64,000 bases of DNA from Natronorubrum tibetense GA33 (GCF_000383975.1 NZ_KB913017.1:310001-374000), one strand, 5' to 3'. Positions 26,542-35,153 are shown, counted from the stretch's first letter. The notes: a model not told the origin generated them from the sequence alone. A program made the numbers and translations.

Positions 26542-27279
26542 TTAGTCAGATTGAACGACGTTGGAGGGGGCGGAAGAAGCGGTTCCTAAGCGATCCTCGG
26601 TCTGTGTTCCAAGCAGTAATCGAACGAATTGACCAACGTTGGTGATTAATTTATTCTCAGCTTTTCGCAAGTGCTCTTCGTAGGTGGAGCGAGCGACAGA
26701 CGTTTGTTCGGCCAATTCGCTTACTGACGCTTTCCGTGGTTGTTCGTAATAGCCACTATCGAGCGCGAGTCTGATAGCAGCTAATTGCCGGTCGGTTAAT
26801 CCGTCGAACAGTTGATCGACTGGGGCTAACAGACTGTGCGGGATGTGTGTTTCCTCAAGGCCCCGCTTCGAGAGAACCTCGATATCACGATCGGCGTCCA
26901 ACTCGTCATACAGTTCCCGGATGTTCCGCTCGTCGAACGCGATTACTGTGTAGTGTTCCCATCCTTGTCGATGGACTGTCGGCGGTTGGTACAGACAGTT
27001 GTGATCTTCGAACCGCTGGATGATCGATTCCTCTAATGCACAGAGACAGGACTGCATTACGACGTGCAATCCCGACTCGTCCATATTCTGGTGAAGAACC
27101 GTCCCCAGTTGCTCAATATCGTCGAGTAAGTTCTCAGTTGAGGTCTCCTGAGACGTGATTTCGAGGACCTGGCAATCGCTCAGGTACCACTCTCTTATCG
27201 TGAGATCTGGATACTGTTCGGAAAGTTCCCGATACGGACACTCGTGGCGAATCCGAAACGACGCCTGGTACAGTCCCAT
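26542..27279 (-). CDS. Cysteine-rich HTH_10 (bacterio-opsin activator-type) regulator
   Basis: A 245-residue haloarchaeal regulator. The C-terminal HTH_10 domain is at about 161-212 (LTDRQLAAIRLALDSGYYEQPRKASVSELAEQTSVARSTYEEHLRKAENKLI). The N-terminal sensory part has five cysteines, Cys14 (HECPY), Cys36, Cys78, Cys80 and Cys95, unusual in haloarchaeal proteins, so a thiol, metal or persulfide sensor is likely. ATG at 27279 is preferred to one four codons upstream. It is divergent from the rhodanese-MBL gene across 87 bases and is the likely regulator of that operon. Codon use is less GC-rich than in neighbouring chromosomal genes. Confidence 0.85.
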   Translation of the reverse strand: MGLYQASFRIRHECPYRELSEQYPDLTIREWYLSDCQVLEITSQETSTENLLDDIEQLGTVLHQNMDESGLHVVMQSCLCALEESIIQRFEDHNCLYQPPTVHRQGWEHYTVIAFDERNIRELYDELDADRDIEVLSKRGLEETHIPHSLLAPVDQLFDGLTDRQLAAIRLALDSGYYEQPRKASVSELAEQTSVARSTYEEHLRKAENKLITNVGQFVRLLLGTQTEDRLGTASSAPSNVVQSD

Positions 27280-27366
27280 GAAGCGAAGCAAGGGAGCGAC
27301 AACAATAGGGATGCCGGTTATAACCTGCAGTTGCCATATGCCCGATTAGCTCCTTGATTATGTACG

Positions 27367-28479
27367 ATGTCGGAAATCGAACCCACGGAGCTCGGAACGC
27401 GATTGAATAACGGAGATGATCTCTTCATTCTGGACATCCGTCACGAGAATGAGTACGAAGACTGGCACATCCCTGGCAGCGAGAATATCGATGTCTACGA
27501 CGAATTGACAGAGAGTGAAGACGAGGCGGCCGAAGAGGCGCTCTCCGAGATTTCTGAAGACAATGAAATTGTGACGGTATGTACTGCTGGAATCGTCTCT
27601 GGGAGGGCGACGGACGTTCTCCAAGACATGGGTTACGAGGCGAAAACGCTCGTTGACGGAATGAACGGGTGGAGTCGTGTTCATCGGAGTGCTCCCATCG
27701 ATACCGACATCGATGGAACCCTTCTCCAAGTCGCTCGACCAGGGAAAGGGTGTCTCTCGTACGTCCTCGTCTCTGATGGGGAAGCAGCCGTCTTCGATCC
27801 CTCACAGTACACCGAGGAGTTCGATGCGCTCCTGAACGACTACGACGCTGAACTCGTTGGCGTGTATGACACGCACGCTCATGCGGACCACGTTTCTGGT
27901 GGACGAGAGTTTGCCGAGGACCACGACGTCCCGTACTATCTCCATCCTGCCGATGCACTTTCGATCGATGTCACGCCGCTCGAAGATGGACAGACTCACG
28001 CGATCGGACGCGTTGATGTAACGGTTATCGACACTCCCGGTCATAGCCAGGGAAGCGTCACGTTCGCTATTGATGAGAAGGCACTCCTCACGGGAGACAC
28101 GCTCTTCCACAGGAGCGTGGGTCGCGTCGAGCTCGGTGTCGAAGCGGGGATCGAAGACACTGACGTCGAATCGAACGCAGCGACGCTCTATGAAAGTCTT
28201 CGACGTCTCCGAAACCAACCCGGGGATCCGCTTGTTCTCCCATCACACGATCCAGGATCGCCAGAGCCGCCCGTTTCTGCCCGAATGAGCGAGGTGGAAA
28301 CCGAGAATGCCGATCTGAACCGCGACCGTGAATCGTTCATCGAGTCGCTCGCCAACGACGTTCCCGACCACCCGCCGAACTTCCAGCGTGTCAAGGGAGT
28401 AAACGTCGGTAACGAGACCGTTACCGATGAGGAGCTTTCGACGCTCGAACTGGGCCCCAACAACTGCGCAGCTGAGTAA
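27367..28479 (+). CDS. Rhodanese / metallo-beta-lactamase fusion, persulfide dioxygenase-like
   Basis: A 370-residue enzyme with a rhodanese domain first (1-105) and an MBL-fold domain after it (115-300). The rhodanese cysteine is Cys72 in VCTAGIVSGRA. The MBL metal motif is His170, His172, Asp174, His175 in THAHADHVSGG, with later PGHSQG, LTGDTLF and LPSHD. ETHE1-type persulfide dioxygenases oxidise glutathione persulfide to sulfite and have one iron site; fused rhodanese domains usually follow the MBL domain, so the reversed order is notable. Haloarchaea use gamma-glutamylcysteine rather than glutathione, so the persulfide carrier may differ. It forms an operon with the MFS gene two bases downstream. 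Confidence 0.9.
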   Translation: MSEIEPTELGTRLNNGDDLFILDIRHENEYEDWHIPGSENIDVYDELTESEDEAAEEALSEISEDNEIVTVCTAGIVSGRATDVLQDMGYEAKTLVDGMNGWSRVHRSAPIDTDIDGTLLQVARPGKGCLSYVLVSDGEAAVFDPSQYTEEFDALLNDYDAELVGVYDTHAHADHVSGGREFAEDHDVPYYLHPADALSIDVTPLEDGQTHAIGRVDVTVIDTPGHSQGSVTFAIDEKALLTGDTLFHRSVGRVELGVEAGIEDTDVESNAATLYESLRRLRNQPGDPLVLPSHDPGSPEPPVSARMSEVETENADLNRDRESFIESLANDVPDHPPNFQRVKGVNVGNETVTDEELSTLELGPNNCAAE

Positions 28480-28481
28480 CC

Positions 28482-29762
28482 ATGGGACGGGAATACAAGC
28501 AAGGGATCAAGCGAAACTGGCAGCAGTTCCTCCTCCAGATACTGACGGTATTCGCCGTCGGCCTCACGATGGGGTCTCAGCGGACCGTCGTCCCCCTCAT
28601 GGGCGAGGAGACGTTCGGAGTCACGTCGTTCCTCGTTATCGGCTCGTTCGTAATCAGTTTCGGGATCGTCAAGGCACTGTTGAACCTCTATTCGGGGAAG
28701 TGGGCCGATTCGTACGGACGGAAGCCGATCTTGCTCCTCGGGTGGCTCTCGGCAGTTCCGATCCCATTTATTTTAATTTTCGCTCCGAGCTGGTCCTGGA
28801 TCGTCGTCGGTAACGTCCTACTCGGCGTGAACCAGGGGGTGGCCTGGAGCATGAGTATGATCTCGAAGATCGAACTCGCCGGACCGAGCGAGCGAGGATT
28901 AGCCGCTGGACTCGACGAAGCGTTCGGCTACACCGGCGTCGCAATCGGTGCGTGGTTCACTGGCGTAATTGCAGCCCAGTACAGCCTGCGTCCGGAGCCG
29001 TTCTACTTCCTGTTGCTCGTAATTATCGTGGCAATGCTGATTGCGATCTTCTTCATCGAGGAAACGCTCCCGTATGCGCAGGCGGAAGCGGCCCAGCCCG
29101 ATGGTGGGAAAGAGTCCGACGGCGATGCAGATCTGCCGTTTGCGGAAATCGTGAAGCGGGCGACGTACAAAGACCGAACGCTGTTCACCGCTGCCCAGGC
29201 GGGTCACGTGGAGAACTTCGTCGATACGCTCGTCTGGATTGGCTTCCCACTGTTTCTGCTCGCACAGGGGCTTGACACGGCCCAAATTGGTGTGGTAGTT
29301 GGGGTTCACAGTGGTGCGTACTTCCTCCAAGTGTATACCGGACGGCTTGGCGATCAGATCGGTCGGAAACCGCCGATTGTAATCGGGTTCTTCCTTGCCG
29401 GGGGCGGCGTGCTCGGAATGACCGTTGTAGAGGGTTACTACGCGTGGATCGTCATGTCCGGTATCGCTGGCATTGGGATGGCGTTGCACTACCCGAACCT
29501 GATCTCTGTGGCCAGCGACGCTGCACACCCACTGTGGCGATCGACCGGACTGGGGGTCTATCGCCTCTGGCGTGACCTCGGGTACGCAGTGGGTGCCATT
29601 CTGATAGGCATCACGATGGATCTGCTGTATATCGAAGCAGCATTCTATGGAACCGCAATTGCGATGTTTATTTCAGGTGGATTGGTCTATCTGATGATGG
29701 AAGAGACTCATCCCGAGCTTGGAACACACGAACGTTCGTCGCTCTCACAGGGTGATGCATAG
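28482..29762 (+). CDS. MFS transporter
   Basis: A 426-residue major facilitator with about 12 membrane helices. The loop motif GKWADSYGRKPILLLG between helices 2 and 3 matches MFS motif A, and a related GRLGDQIGRKPPIVIG occurs in the second half. It starts two bases after the rhodanese-MBL gene, so both are co-transcribed. The substrate is unknown; export of sulfite or another sulfur oxyanion, or uptake of an organosulfur compound, would fit the context. Confidence 0.9.
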   Translation: MGREYKQGIKRNWQQFLLQILTVFAVGLTMGSQRTVVPLMGEETFGVTSFLVIGSFVISFGIVKALLNLYSGKWADSYGRKPILLLGWLSAVPIPFILIFAPSWSWIVVGNVLLGVNQGVAWSMSMISKIELAGPSERGLAAGLDEAFGYTGVAIGAWFTGVIAAQYSLRPEPFYFLLLVIIVAMLIAIFFIEETLPYAQAEAAQPDGGKESDGDADLPFAEIVKRATYKDRTLFTAAQAGHVENFVDTLVWIGFPLFLLAQGLDTAQIGVVVGVHSGAYFLQVYTGRLGDQIGRKPPIVIGFFLAGGGVLGMTVVEGYYAWIVMSGIAGIGMALHYPNLISVASDAAHPLWRSTGLGVYRLWRDLGYAVGAILIGITMDLLYIEAAFYGTAIAMFISGGLVYLMMEETHPELGTHERSSLSQGDA

Positions 29763-29844
29763 AACTGCTCTATAACTCGATTGAACGAGGCATGCCGGTG
29801 GAAAAGACTTACTGAACAGTTATTGGACTCAAAAACACCATCGA

Positions 29845-30030
29845 ATGTCTTACCATATGAGCGACGTCGAGCGCTTCGTTCGGTTTTGTGAGAGTGACTT
29901 CGAAACCGAGCTCGCGGACCGCGAGGCCGCATACGTAGAGCAGTTCGTAACCGCTGACGATCGAATCCTCGACGTTGGGCGGCACCGGTTCGATTGAGGA
30001 ACGGCTTCCTGAGCGGTGGCGGAATCGGCA
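29845..30030 (+). pseudogene. Frameshifted, truncated SAM methyltransferase remnant
   Basis: The frame from ATG 29845 encodes 50 residues and ends at TGA 29995. It runs SDVERFVRFCESDFETELADREAAYVEQFVTADDRILDVG, the start of a class I methyltransferase, then breaks within motif I. In another frame from base 29984 the sequence continues TGSIEERLPERW, as expected for motif I (DVGCGTGSIEERL). A small deletion at about 29976-29983 explains the break. Nothing resembling the rest of a methyltransferase follows, so the gene is both frameshifted and truncated. Confidence 0.75.
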
Positions 30031-30093
30031 TTCACTCGTCCGAGTGATGCGACGAACACGACGCTTAAGGGATTTCGTCCGGAATCCGCCAGT

Positions 30094-30663
30094 ATGGTAC
30101 TGAAAGAGTCCGACACCGAACTGGACGCGGGCGACCTCGCCCCCGAGTTCGAACTCGAGGGTGCAGACGGCGAGACGTACACGCTCGACTCGTTCGCGGA
30201 CAACGAGGCGCTCTTGCTCGTTTTCACGTGCAACCACTGTCCGTACGCGAAGGCGAAGTTCGACCTGCTGAACGAGTTGGCCACCGAGTACGACGACGTC
30301 GCGGTCGTCGGGATCAACCCCAACGACGCCGAGGAGTACCCCGACGACTCGCTCGAGGCGATGCGCGAGTACGTCCAGGACGGCCGCGTTCAGTACGACG
30401 CCTATCTGCGCGACGAGAGCCAAGAGGTCGCGAACGCGTACGGCGCGGTCTGTACGCCGGATCCGTTCCTGTTCGCCTGGTCCGAGGCCGACGAAGCGTT
30501 CGAACTCGTCTATCAGGGCCGTCTCGACGATGCGCTGAACCCCGACGACGAACCCACGCGATTCCACGTTCGGGAGGCTATCGACTCGGTACTCGTTGAC
30601 GAGTCGGTCGACCTCGAGTGGCAGCCCTCCCAAGGCTGTTCTATCAAGTGGACCGACGAGTGA
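30094..30663 (+). CDS. Thioredoxin-fold (AhpC/TSA-like redoxin) protein
   Basis: A 189-residue redoxin-family protein. The N-terminal DTELDAGDLAPEFELEGADGETYTLDSF is the typical AhpC/TlpA lead-in, and the active-site region LLLVFTCNHCPYAKAKFDLLNEL contains a CxxC (Cys-Asn-His-Cys). A third and fourth cysteine occur in VCTPDPF and QGCSIKW. No signal peptide is seen, so it is cytoplasmic. It probably acts as a thiol peroxidase or disulfide reductase. ATG 30094 is the natural start; a CTTAAGG TATA-like site lies about 27 bases upstream. Confidence 0.88.
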   Translation: MVLKESDTELDAGDLAPEFELEGADGETYTLDSFADNEALLLVFTCNHCPYAKAKFDLLNELATEYDDVAVVGINPNDAEEYPDDSLEAMREYVQDGRVQYDAYLRDESQEVANAYGAVCTPDPFLFAWSEADEAFELVYQGRLDDALNPDDEPTRFHVREAIDSVLVDESVDLEWQPSQGCSIKWTDE

Positions 30664-30953
30664 CGAGTCCGTCACCGCGCTAGAGTGTGAGGCTGAGCAC
30701 AGGTAGCACATTTACCGAAATAGTCGTCAATCTACCCGGTCGCTGTCAAAATCAGCGTGCTGAATATAGAGGTGAACGCAATATAGAGATCTCTTCCCCC
30801 TTCAGTTGGGAACCACTAGATTCAGAAGATATGGTGTTTCATAGTCAATCACTAACTTGATACAACAATAGCCAATCTGGAGAACGCACAAACCACGATC
30901 TCTGTCAACACTTATAATAACATAAATAATAGTTCGCGTAAGTAACAGACGAT
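30664..30953. other. AT-rich intergenic region
   Basis: This 290-base stretch is clearly richer in A and T than the rest of the window, ending in a run of TAATAACATAAATAATAG before the lipoprotein gene. I see no gene. The TATA-like sequences near 30911-30932 may serve the lipoprotein gene. The composition shift marks the left edge of a probable foreign segment. Confidence 0.45.
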
Positions 30954-31433
30954 ATGAACCGCCGTAAGTTTCTCACTAGTAGTGTTATTGGATCGACGGT
31001 AGCAGCGGCGGGATGTGTTGGAAATTCCGAATCAACTGTCCAATTAGCAGGGGTTCAGGTAGCGAACTTCATGGATGAACCCATCAAAGTTGATGTAGTG
31101 GTACAGAAAGATGGTTCGACAGTGCAAGCTGATGGAGTTGAGCTTCAGGCAGCCGAAGATGGGTCTGGAACGACGTCAGAACGGCAACCGATAGAGTGTG
31201 TTTGGAGCGACGATGACAGTGAGTACGTGATTGAGGCCCGGTTAAATAATGGTGACTGGGAATCCGTCGCGACCGCTGAGCACCTTGATATAGTTCCGGA
31301 TGAGTACCGAGATGTTGTTGCTGTCGAACTTGAAGTGTACCGAGATGATGAAATTGTGTTTAATCCAAAGGGCTGTGATCTACTTACAACGGGTACAATA
31401 CCGCCATGGACGTGTCCATGGGTAGAGTGTTGA
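30954..31433 (+). CDS. Tat-exported lipoprotein of unknown function, atypical composition
   Basis: A 159-residue protein. Residues 2-21 form a Tat signal with lipobox: NRRKFLTSSVIGSTVAAAGC, Cys21 being the lipid-anchored residue. The mature part is small and beta-rich, with a late cysteine in NPKGCDLL and a final TCPWVEC pair that could form disulfides. The gene is AT-rich with many A/T third positions, unlike its neighbours, and lies in an AT-rich stretch. Recent acquisition is likely. No function is suggested by the sequence. Confidence 0.75.
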   Translation: MNRRKFLTSSVIGSTVAAAGCVGNSESTVQLAGVQVANFMDEPIKVDVVVQKDGSTVQADGVELQAAEDGSGTTSERQPIECVWSDDDSEYVIEARLNNGDWESVATAEHLDIVPDEYRDVVAVELEVYRDDEIVFNPKGCDLLTTGTIPPWTCPWVEC

Positions 31434-31677
31434 ACCTTGATTGTCTGTTTGTTTTAAATACTCTGACCCGCCCCTGAAGCGGATCCGTGCTGTATATGCG
31501 CTGTGAATCTCGAATGACTCGCTGAACTTCTATGCTATCTGATAAGACACTCTGAATTTTAGTTCACCCACGAAACGAGCGGAGTCGAGATGAACACCGA
31601 CCCTCGAGATCCGTCCGCGATGGTTGCGTCTGCCGGCTTTTCGCTGAAATGGACAGGTACGCTACCGGTACTGTCGA

Positions 31678-32835
31678 ATGAGTTGGTTCGTTTCGAGCGC
31701 TCCGCTGCAGTCGTCCTCACTCCGACCTGACCCGATCCCGTGGATCCAGGAGACGTATCTCGCCTCGCTCGAGATGCAACTCCTCGCGACGGTCGTCCTC
31801 GCCGTCGTCGTCCTTCTCGGCTTCGGTGCAGCGTCTCGGTTTCAGGACGTCGTTCGCCGTCGGTCCGGCACCCAGCTCGCCGAGGCCAGTTCCGTTCTCT
31901 TCCTCGGTGCTGTCGTCGTCGGTGGCGTCTACGCGTTCAGCGTGATCTGGCACGTCACGTTCGTCCTCGAGTACACGCTTCGGACGATGGCGATCGATCG
32001 GTGGTTCGCCGCCCAGCAGCTGGTGACTGGCGCGATCGTCCTGACCGCCTACCTCGCGATTCGGTTCGTCAATCGGTCGATCGACAAGCTCTCCCAGACG
32101 AGAGCGATCACGAGACACCAGAGCGAGGTCGCCTACCACGTCTCGGACGTCGCGATCGTCGCCCTCGCCGCGGCGATGGTCCTGACGCTGTGGGGAATCG
32201 ACCTCACGAACATCTTCATCGGCGCGGGGGCGATCACCGCGATCGTTGCACTGACGGCTCGCGAGACGCTAACCGCGATGCTCGCCGGCTTTATCCTGCT
32301 GTTCTCGCGGCCGTTTCACGTCGGCGACTGGATCGAGATCAACGAGACCACTGGCATCGTCACCGACGTCACCATCTTTACCACCAAGATCCAGACGTTC
32401 GACGACAAACACGTGCTGGTCCCCAATGACGAGGTGACGAACAGCCAGCTGACGAACTACTCCCAGAACGATCAGCTTCGGATCGCGGTCGATGTCGGCA
32501 TCGATTACGACGACGATCCCGAGCACGCCCGCTCAGTCATCGTCGATGCCGTCGAAGACCTCGAGTCGATCAAAAACGCCCCGAACCCGCAGGTGGTCGG
32601 CAAGCGATTCGACGACTCTGCGATCGTCCTCGAGTGTCGCGCCTGGATCGCCGATCCGACGATGCGCCGGAAACACGACGCACAGACGGATGTGATGGAC
32701 GCGATCGTGGACGCGTTCGATCGGGAAGGAATCGAGATCCCCTACCCCCAGCGGGTCCATGCGGCTCGAAACGACGGCTTCCGGATCGAAGAGCGCCGAG
32801 CACGAAAAGGCGCAGTGTCGCCGCTCGAGGACTGA
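31678..32835 (+). CDS. MscS-family mechanosensitive ion channel
   Basis: A 385-residue channel protein. Four N-terminal helices span about 33-185, the last being the pore helix (IFIGAGAITAIVALTARETLTAMLAGFILLFSRPFHVGDWIEI), followed by the cytoplasmic beta domain (GIVTDVTIFTTKIQTFDDKHVLVPNDEV) and the alpha/beta C-terminal domain to about 360. It opens on osmotic downshock to release solutes. The last residues are charged and variable. It stands alone and meets a truncated Tat-protein remnant head-on at its 3' end. Confidence 0.93.
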   Translation: MSWFVSSAPLQSSSLRPDPIPWIQETYLASLEMQLLATVVLAVVVLLGFGAASRFQDVVRRRSGTQLAEASSVLFLGAVVVGGVYAFSVIWHVTFVLEYTLRTMAIDRWFAAQQLVTGAIVLTAYLAIRFVNRSIDKLSQTRAITRHQSEVAYHVSDVAIVALAAAMVLTLWGIDLTNIFIGAGAITAIVALTARETLTAMLAGFILLFSRPFHVGDWIEINETTGIVTDVTIFTTKIQTFDDKHVLVPNDEVTNSQLTNYSQNDQLRIAVDVGIDYDDDPEHARSVIVDAVEDLESIKNAPNPQVVGKRFDDSAIVLECRAWIADPTMRRKHDAQTDVMDAIVDAFDREGIEIPYPQRVHAARNDGFRIEERRARKGAVSPLED

Positions 32836-32907
32836 GAAAGCGATTCGAACGCCGATCGTCGTTGCCCCAGCCGTTTTCAGAACCGTTCGCCGGGTGTGTT
32901 GAGTCAT
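32836..32907 (-). pseudogene. N-terminal fossil of a Tat-exported protein gene
   Basis: An ATG at 32905-32907 starts HTRRTVLKTAGATTIG, a textbook twin-arginine leader. After about 24 codons the frame runs straight into the antisense of the mscS gene, so the rest of the protein is missing. A TATA-like TTCTATATGC on the minus strand at about 32954-32963 may be its former promoter. The likely explanation is a deletion or rearrangement that joined the mscS 3' end to the start of a lost gene. Confidence 0.6.
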
Positions 32908-33056
32908 GATTGTCGTCGTCGAGACGCCGAGCCTCTCTCCATCGAAAAAGATACTCAATTCGCATATAGAACCACATATCACGACGACGTTCGGACAGAA
33001 CCCGACATTCCTCGACAACTGGCAACAAAGCGGAATCGTTCGGAATCGACCGTCCG

Positions 33057-34145
33057 CTAGCGAACGCCGCGCCGATATTGGACCGGCCATCGAGAAGCCG
33101 CGTCATTCGTGAGCGCATCGGCTGCACGCAGTCCGAAGTAGGGATCGCGGAGGAACTCTCGCCCGACGAGGACGAGGTCAGCCCGTCCGTTGCGAATCAC
33201 GGCGTCGGCCTGCTTGGGTTCGGTGATTCCGCCAACGGCACCGGCAGCGATATCCGCTCCCTCGCTTACCGCCTGGGCCAGCGGCACCTGAAAGTTCGGT
33301 CCGCCGGGCACGTTCTGCTCGGGGTGGAGCCCGCCGGAACTGACGTCGATCAGATCGACGCCGCGATCGGCGAGGTCCTCGCCCAGCCGGACGGACTGGG
33401 CGATATCCCACGACTCGCGGTCCTCGAGCCAGTCGGTGCCGGAGATCCGGACGAACACCGGTTTTTCGTCCGGCCAGACGTCTCGGACGGCGTCGACGAC
33501 CTCCCGGACGATTCGGGATCGGTTTTCGAAGCTGCCGCCGTACTCATCTTCGCGACGGTTCGTCACCGGCGAGAGGAACTCGTGGAGCAGGTAGCCGTGG
33601 GCCGCGTGCACTTCGGCGATGTCGAAGCCGGCGGCGAGCGATCGCTCGGCTGCGGCGCGGTAGGCCTCGACTACGTCCTGGATGTCGTCCTGCGTTGCCT
33701 TTGTCATCGCCGGTCGACCGCCGTCGAACGGCGGGTACGCGTCGGGTGACGGCGAGAGTACCTCCCAGCCGCCGTCCTCTGGTGCGATCGGGGCGTTTCC
33801 CTCCCACGGTTGGGTCTTGCTGGCCTTGTGGCCCGCGTGGGCGAGTTGGATCGCCGGCACCCCACCCTGCTCGCGGATGAACTGCGTGGTGGGTTCGAGC
33901 CCGCTTGCGTGCTCGTCGCTCCAGATCCCCAGATCGTGGGGCGTGATCCGTCCTCGGGGGGTCACTGCGGTGGCTTCGGTCATGACGATTCCGGCACCAC
34001 CGACGGCGCGACTGCCGAGGTGGACGCGGTGCCACTCGGTTGGCAGTCCGTCGGGTTCACACGAGTACTGGCACATCGGCGAGACGGCGAGCCGGTTGGG
34101 TATCTCGAGGTCGCGAATCGATAGCGGATCGAAGAGATCAGGCAT
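33057..34145 (-). CDS. NADH:flavin oxidoreductase, Old Yellow Enzyme (YqjM-like)
   Basis: A 362-residue FMN enzyme of the OYE family, thermophilic-like/YqjM class. Cys25 in SPMCQYS is the redox-tuning cysteine of that class; HAAHGYLLHEFLSPVTNRREDEYGGSFENR carries substrate- and FMN-binding residues. AAGAVGGIT and LVLVGREFLRDPYF form the phosphate site. It reduces activated C=C bonds with NAD(P)H. ATG 34145 starts the family homology (LFDPLSIRDLEIPNRLAVSPM). It is divergent from the BtpA-family gene. Confidence 0.94.
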   Translation of the reverse strand: MPDLFDPLSIRDLEIPNRLAVSPMCQYSCEPDGLPTEWHRVHLGSRAVGGAGIVMTEATAVTPRGRITPHDLGIWSDEHASGLEPTTQFIREQGGVPAIQLAHAGHKASKTQPWEGNAPIAPEDGGWEVLSPSPDAYPPFDGGRPAMTKATQDDIQDVVEAYRAAAERSLAAGFDIAEVHAAHGYLLHEFLSPVTNRREDEYGGSFENRSRIVREVVDAVRDVWPDEKPVFVRISGTDWLEDRESWDIAQSVRLGEDLADRGVDLIDVSSGGLHPEQNVPGGPNFQVPLAQAVSEGADIAAGAVGGITEPKQADAVIRNGRADLVLVGREFLRDPYFGLRAADALTNDAASRWPVQYRRGVR

Positions 34146-34279
34146 CGCTCGAGTGTTACCGCAGGCGGGGGAAAACCACCGTGAAGGAGGGTGGCCTTGC
34201 CGGCTCGAGAGTCGAATCGATCCCAGCGGTTCCACACGCGGTGAGCGGATGTGGCCCCGCGGTAGTCGTTCGGGGTGAC

Positions 34280-34289
34280 TTATTATATT
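34280..34289 (+). promoter_or_regulatory. TATA box of the BtpA-family gene
   Basis: TTATTATATT lies 19-28 bases before the ATG at 34308, the spacing of a leaderless haloarchaeal promoter. It supports choosing that ATG over one 33 bases upstream, which falls inside the box. Confidence 0.55.
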
Positions 34290-34307
34290 CGAGCCCACAG
34301 CACCGCT

Positions 34308-35141
34308 ATGTCCCCGACACCGCTGCTGGATCGGTTCGACGCGACCCACCCCGTCGTCGGGATGGTTCATCTCCCGCCACTGTCCGGTGCGCCCGACTTC
34401 GATGGCGACCGAGCCGCAATCCGCGACCGCGCGCTCGAGGACGCTCGTCGACTCGAGGCCGGTGGCATCGACGGCCTCATCGTCGAGAACTTCGGCGACG
34501 CGCCGTTCTATCCCGACGACGTTCCGAAACACGTCGTCGCGGAGATGACCGCCCTCGTGACCGAACTGACGAACGCCGTCGACGTCCCCGTCGGGGTCAA
34601 CGTCCTCAGAAACGACGCCGACGCCGCGCTCTCGATCGCCGCCGCGACGAACGCCGACTTCGTCCGTATCAACGTCCACGTCGGGACCGCGGCGACCGAT
34701 CAGGGGGTCCTCGAGGGGCAAGCCCACGACACTCTCAGGCTCCGGGAACGGCTCGATGCCGACGTTGCCATCCTCGCGGACGTCCACGTCAAGCACGCGA
34801 CGCCCGTCGGCGAGACGGCTATCGAGCAGGCCGCCCTCGAGACCGCCGAGCGCGGGCGGGCGGACGGCGTCGTCGTCTCGGGGGTCGGAACAGGCTCCGA
34901 GACGGCGCTCGAAGACGTCGAGCGCGTCTCGAGTACCCTGCGAGAAACCGCCACCGACGATGCCACTCCGGTCTTTGTCGGCAGCGGCGTGACGAGCGAG
35001 ACGGTCGGCAAGACGCTCGAGGCCGGCGCAAACGGCGTTATTGTTGGTACGGCGACAAAGGAAGGCGGCGAGACGACGAACCTGGTGTCGCTCGAGCGCG
35101 TCGAAACCGTCGTCACGGCGCGGGACTCGAGCCTGTCGTAA
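34308..35141 (+). CDS. BtpA/SgcQ family TIM-barrel protein
   Basis: A 277-residue protein of the BtpA family. Characteristic stretches are VVGMVHLPPLSGAP at the start, GGIDGLIVENFGDAPFY, VPVGVNVLRNDADAALSIA, FVRINVHVG and ADVHVKHATP. BtpA was described as a factor stabilising photosystem I in cyanobacteria; in archaea it is likely an enzyme of unknown reaction with a phosphate-binding barrel end (GSGVTSETVGKTLEAGANGVIVGT). It ends 13 bases from the convergent alcohol dehydrogenase gene. Confidence 0.9.
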   Translation: MSPTPLLDRFDATHPVVGMVHLPPLSGAPDFDGDRAAIRDRALEDARRLEAGGIDGLIVENFGDAPFYPDDVPKHVVAEMTALVTELTNAVDVPVGVNVLRNDADAALSIAAATNADFVRINVHVGTAATDQGVLEGQAHDTLRLRERLDADVAILADVHVKHATPVGETAIEQAALETAERGRADGVVVSGVGTGSETALEDVERVSSTLRETATDDATPVFVGSGVTSETVGKTLEAGANGVIVGTATKEGGETTNLVSLERVETVVTARDSSLS

Positions 35142-35153
35142 CCGGCGGACGGC

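Noticed and set aside
30664-31677. Similar stretches near 30765 and 31490 (CGTGCTG followed by ATAT-rich sequence) as ends of a mobile element
   Set aside because: The resemblance is short and imperfect, the orientation is not consistent and there is no transposase.
32906-33112. A plus-strand frame between mscS and the Old Yellow Enzyme gene
   Set aside because: The translation has no family resemblance and AT-rich atypical codons; the same interval on the minus strand explains better as promoter and fossil Tat leader.
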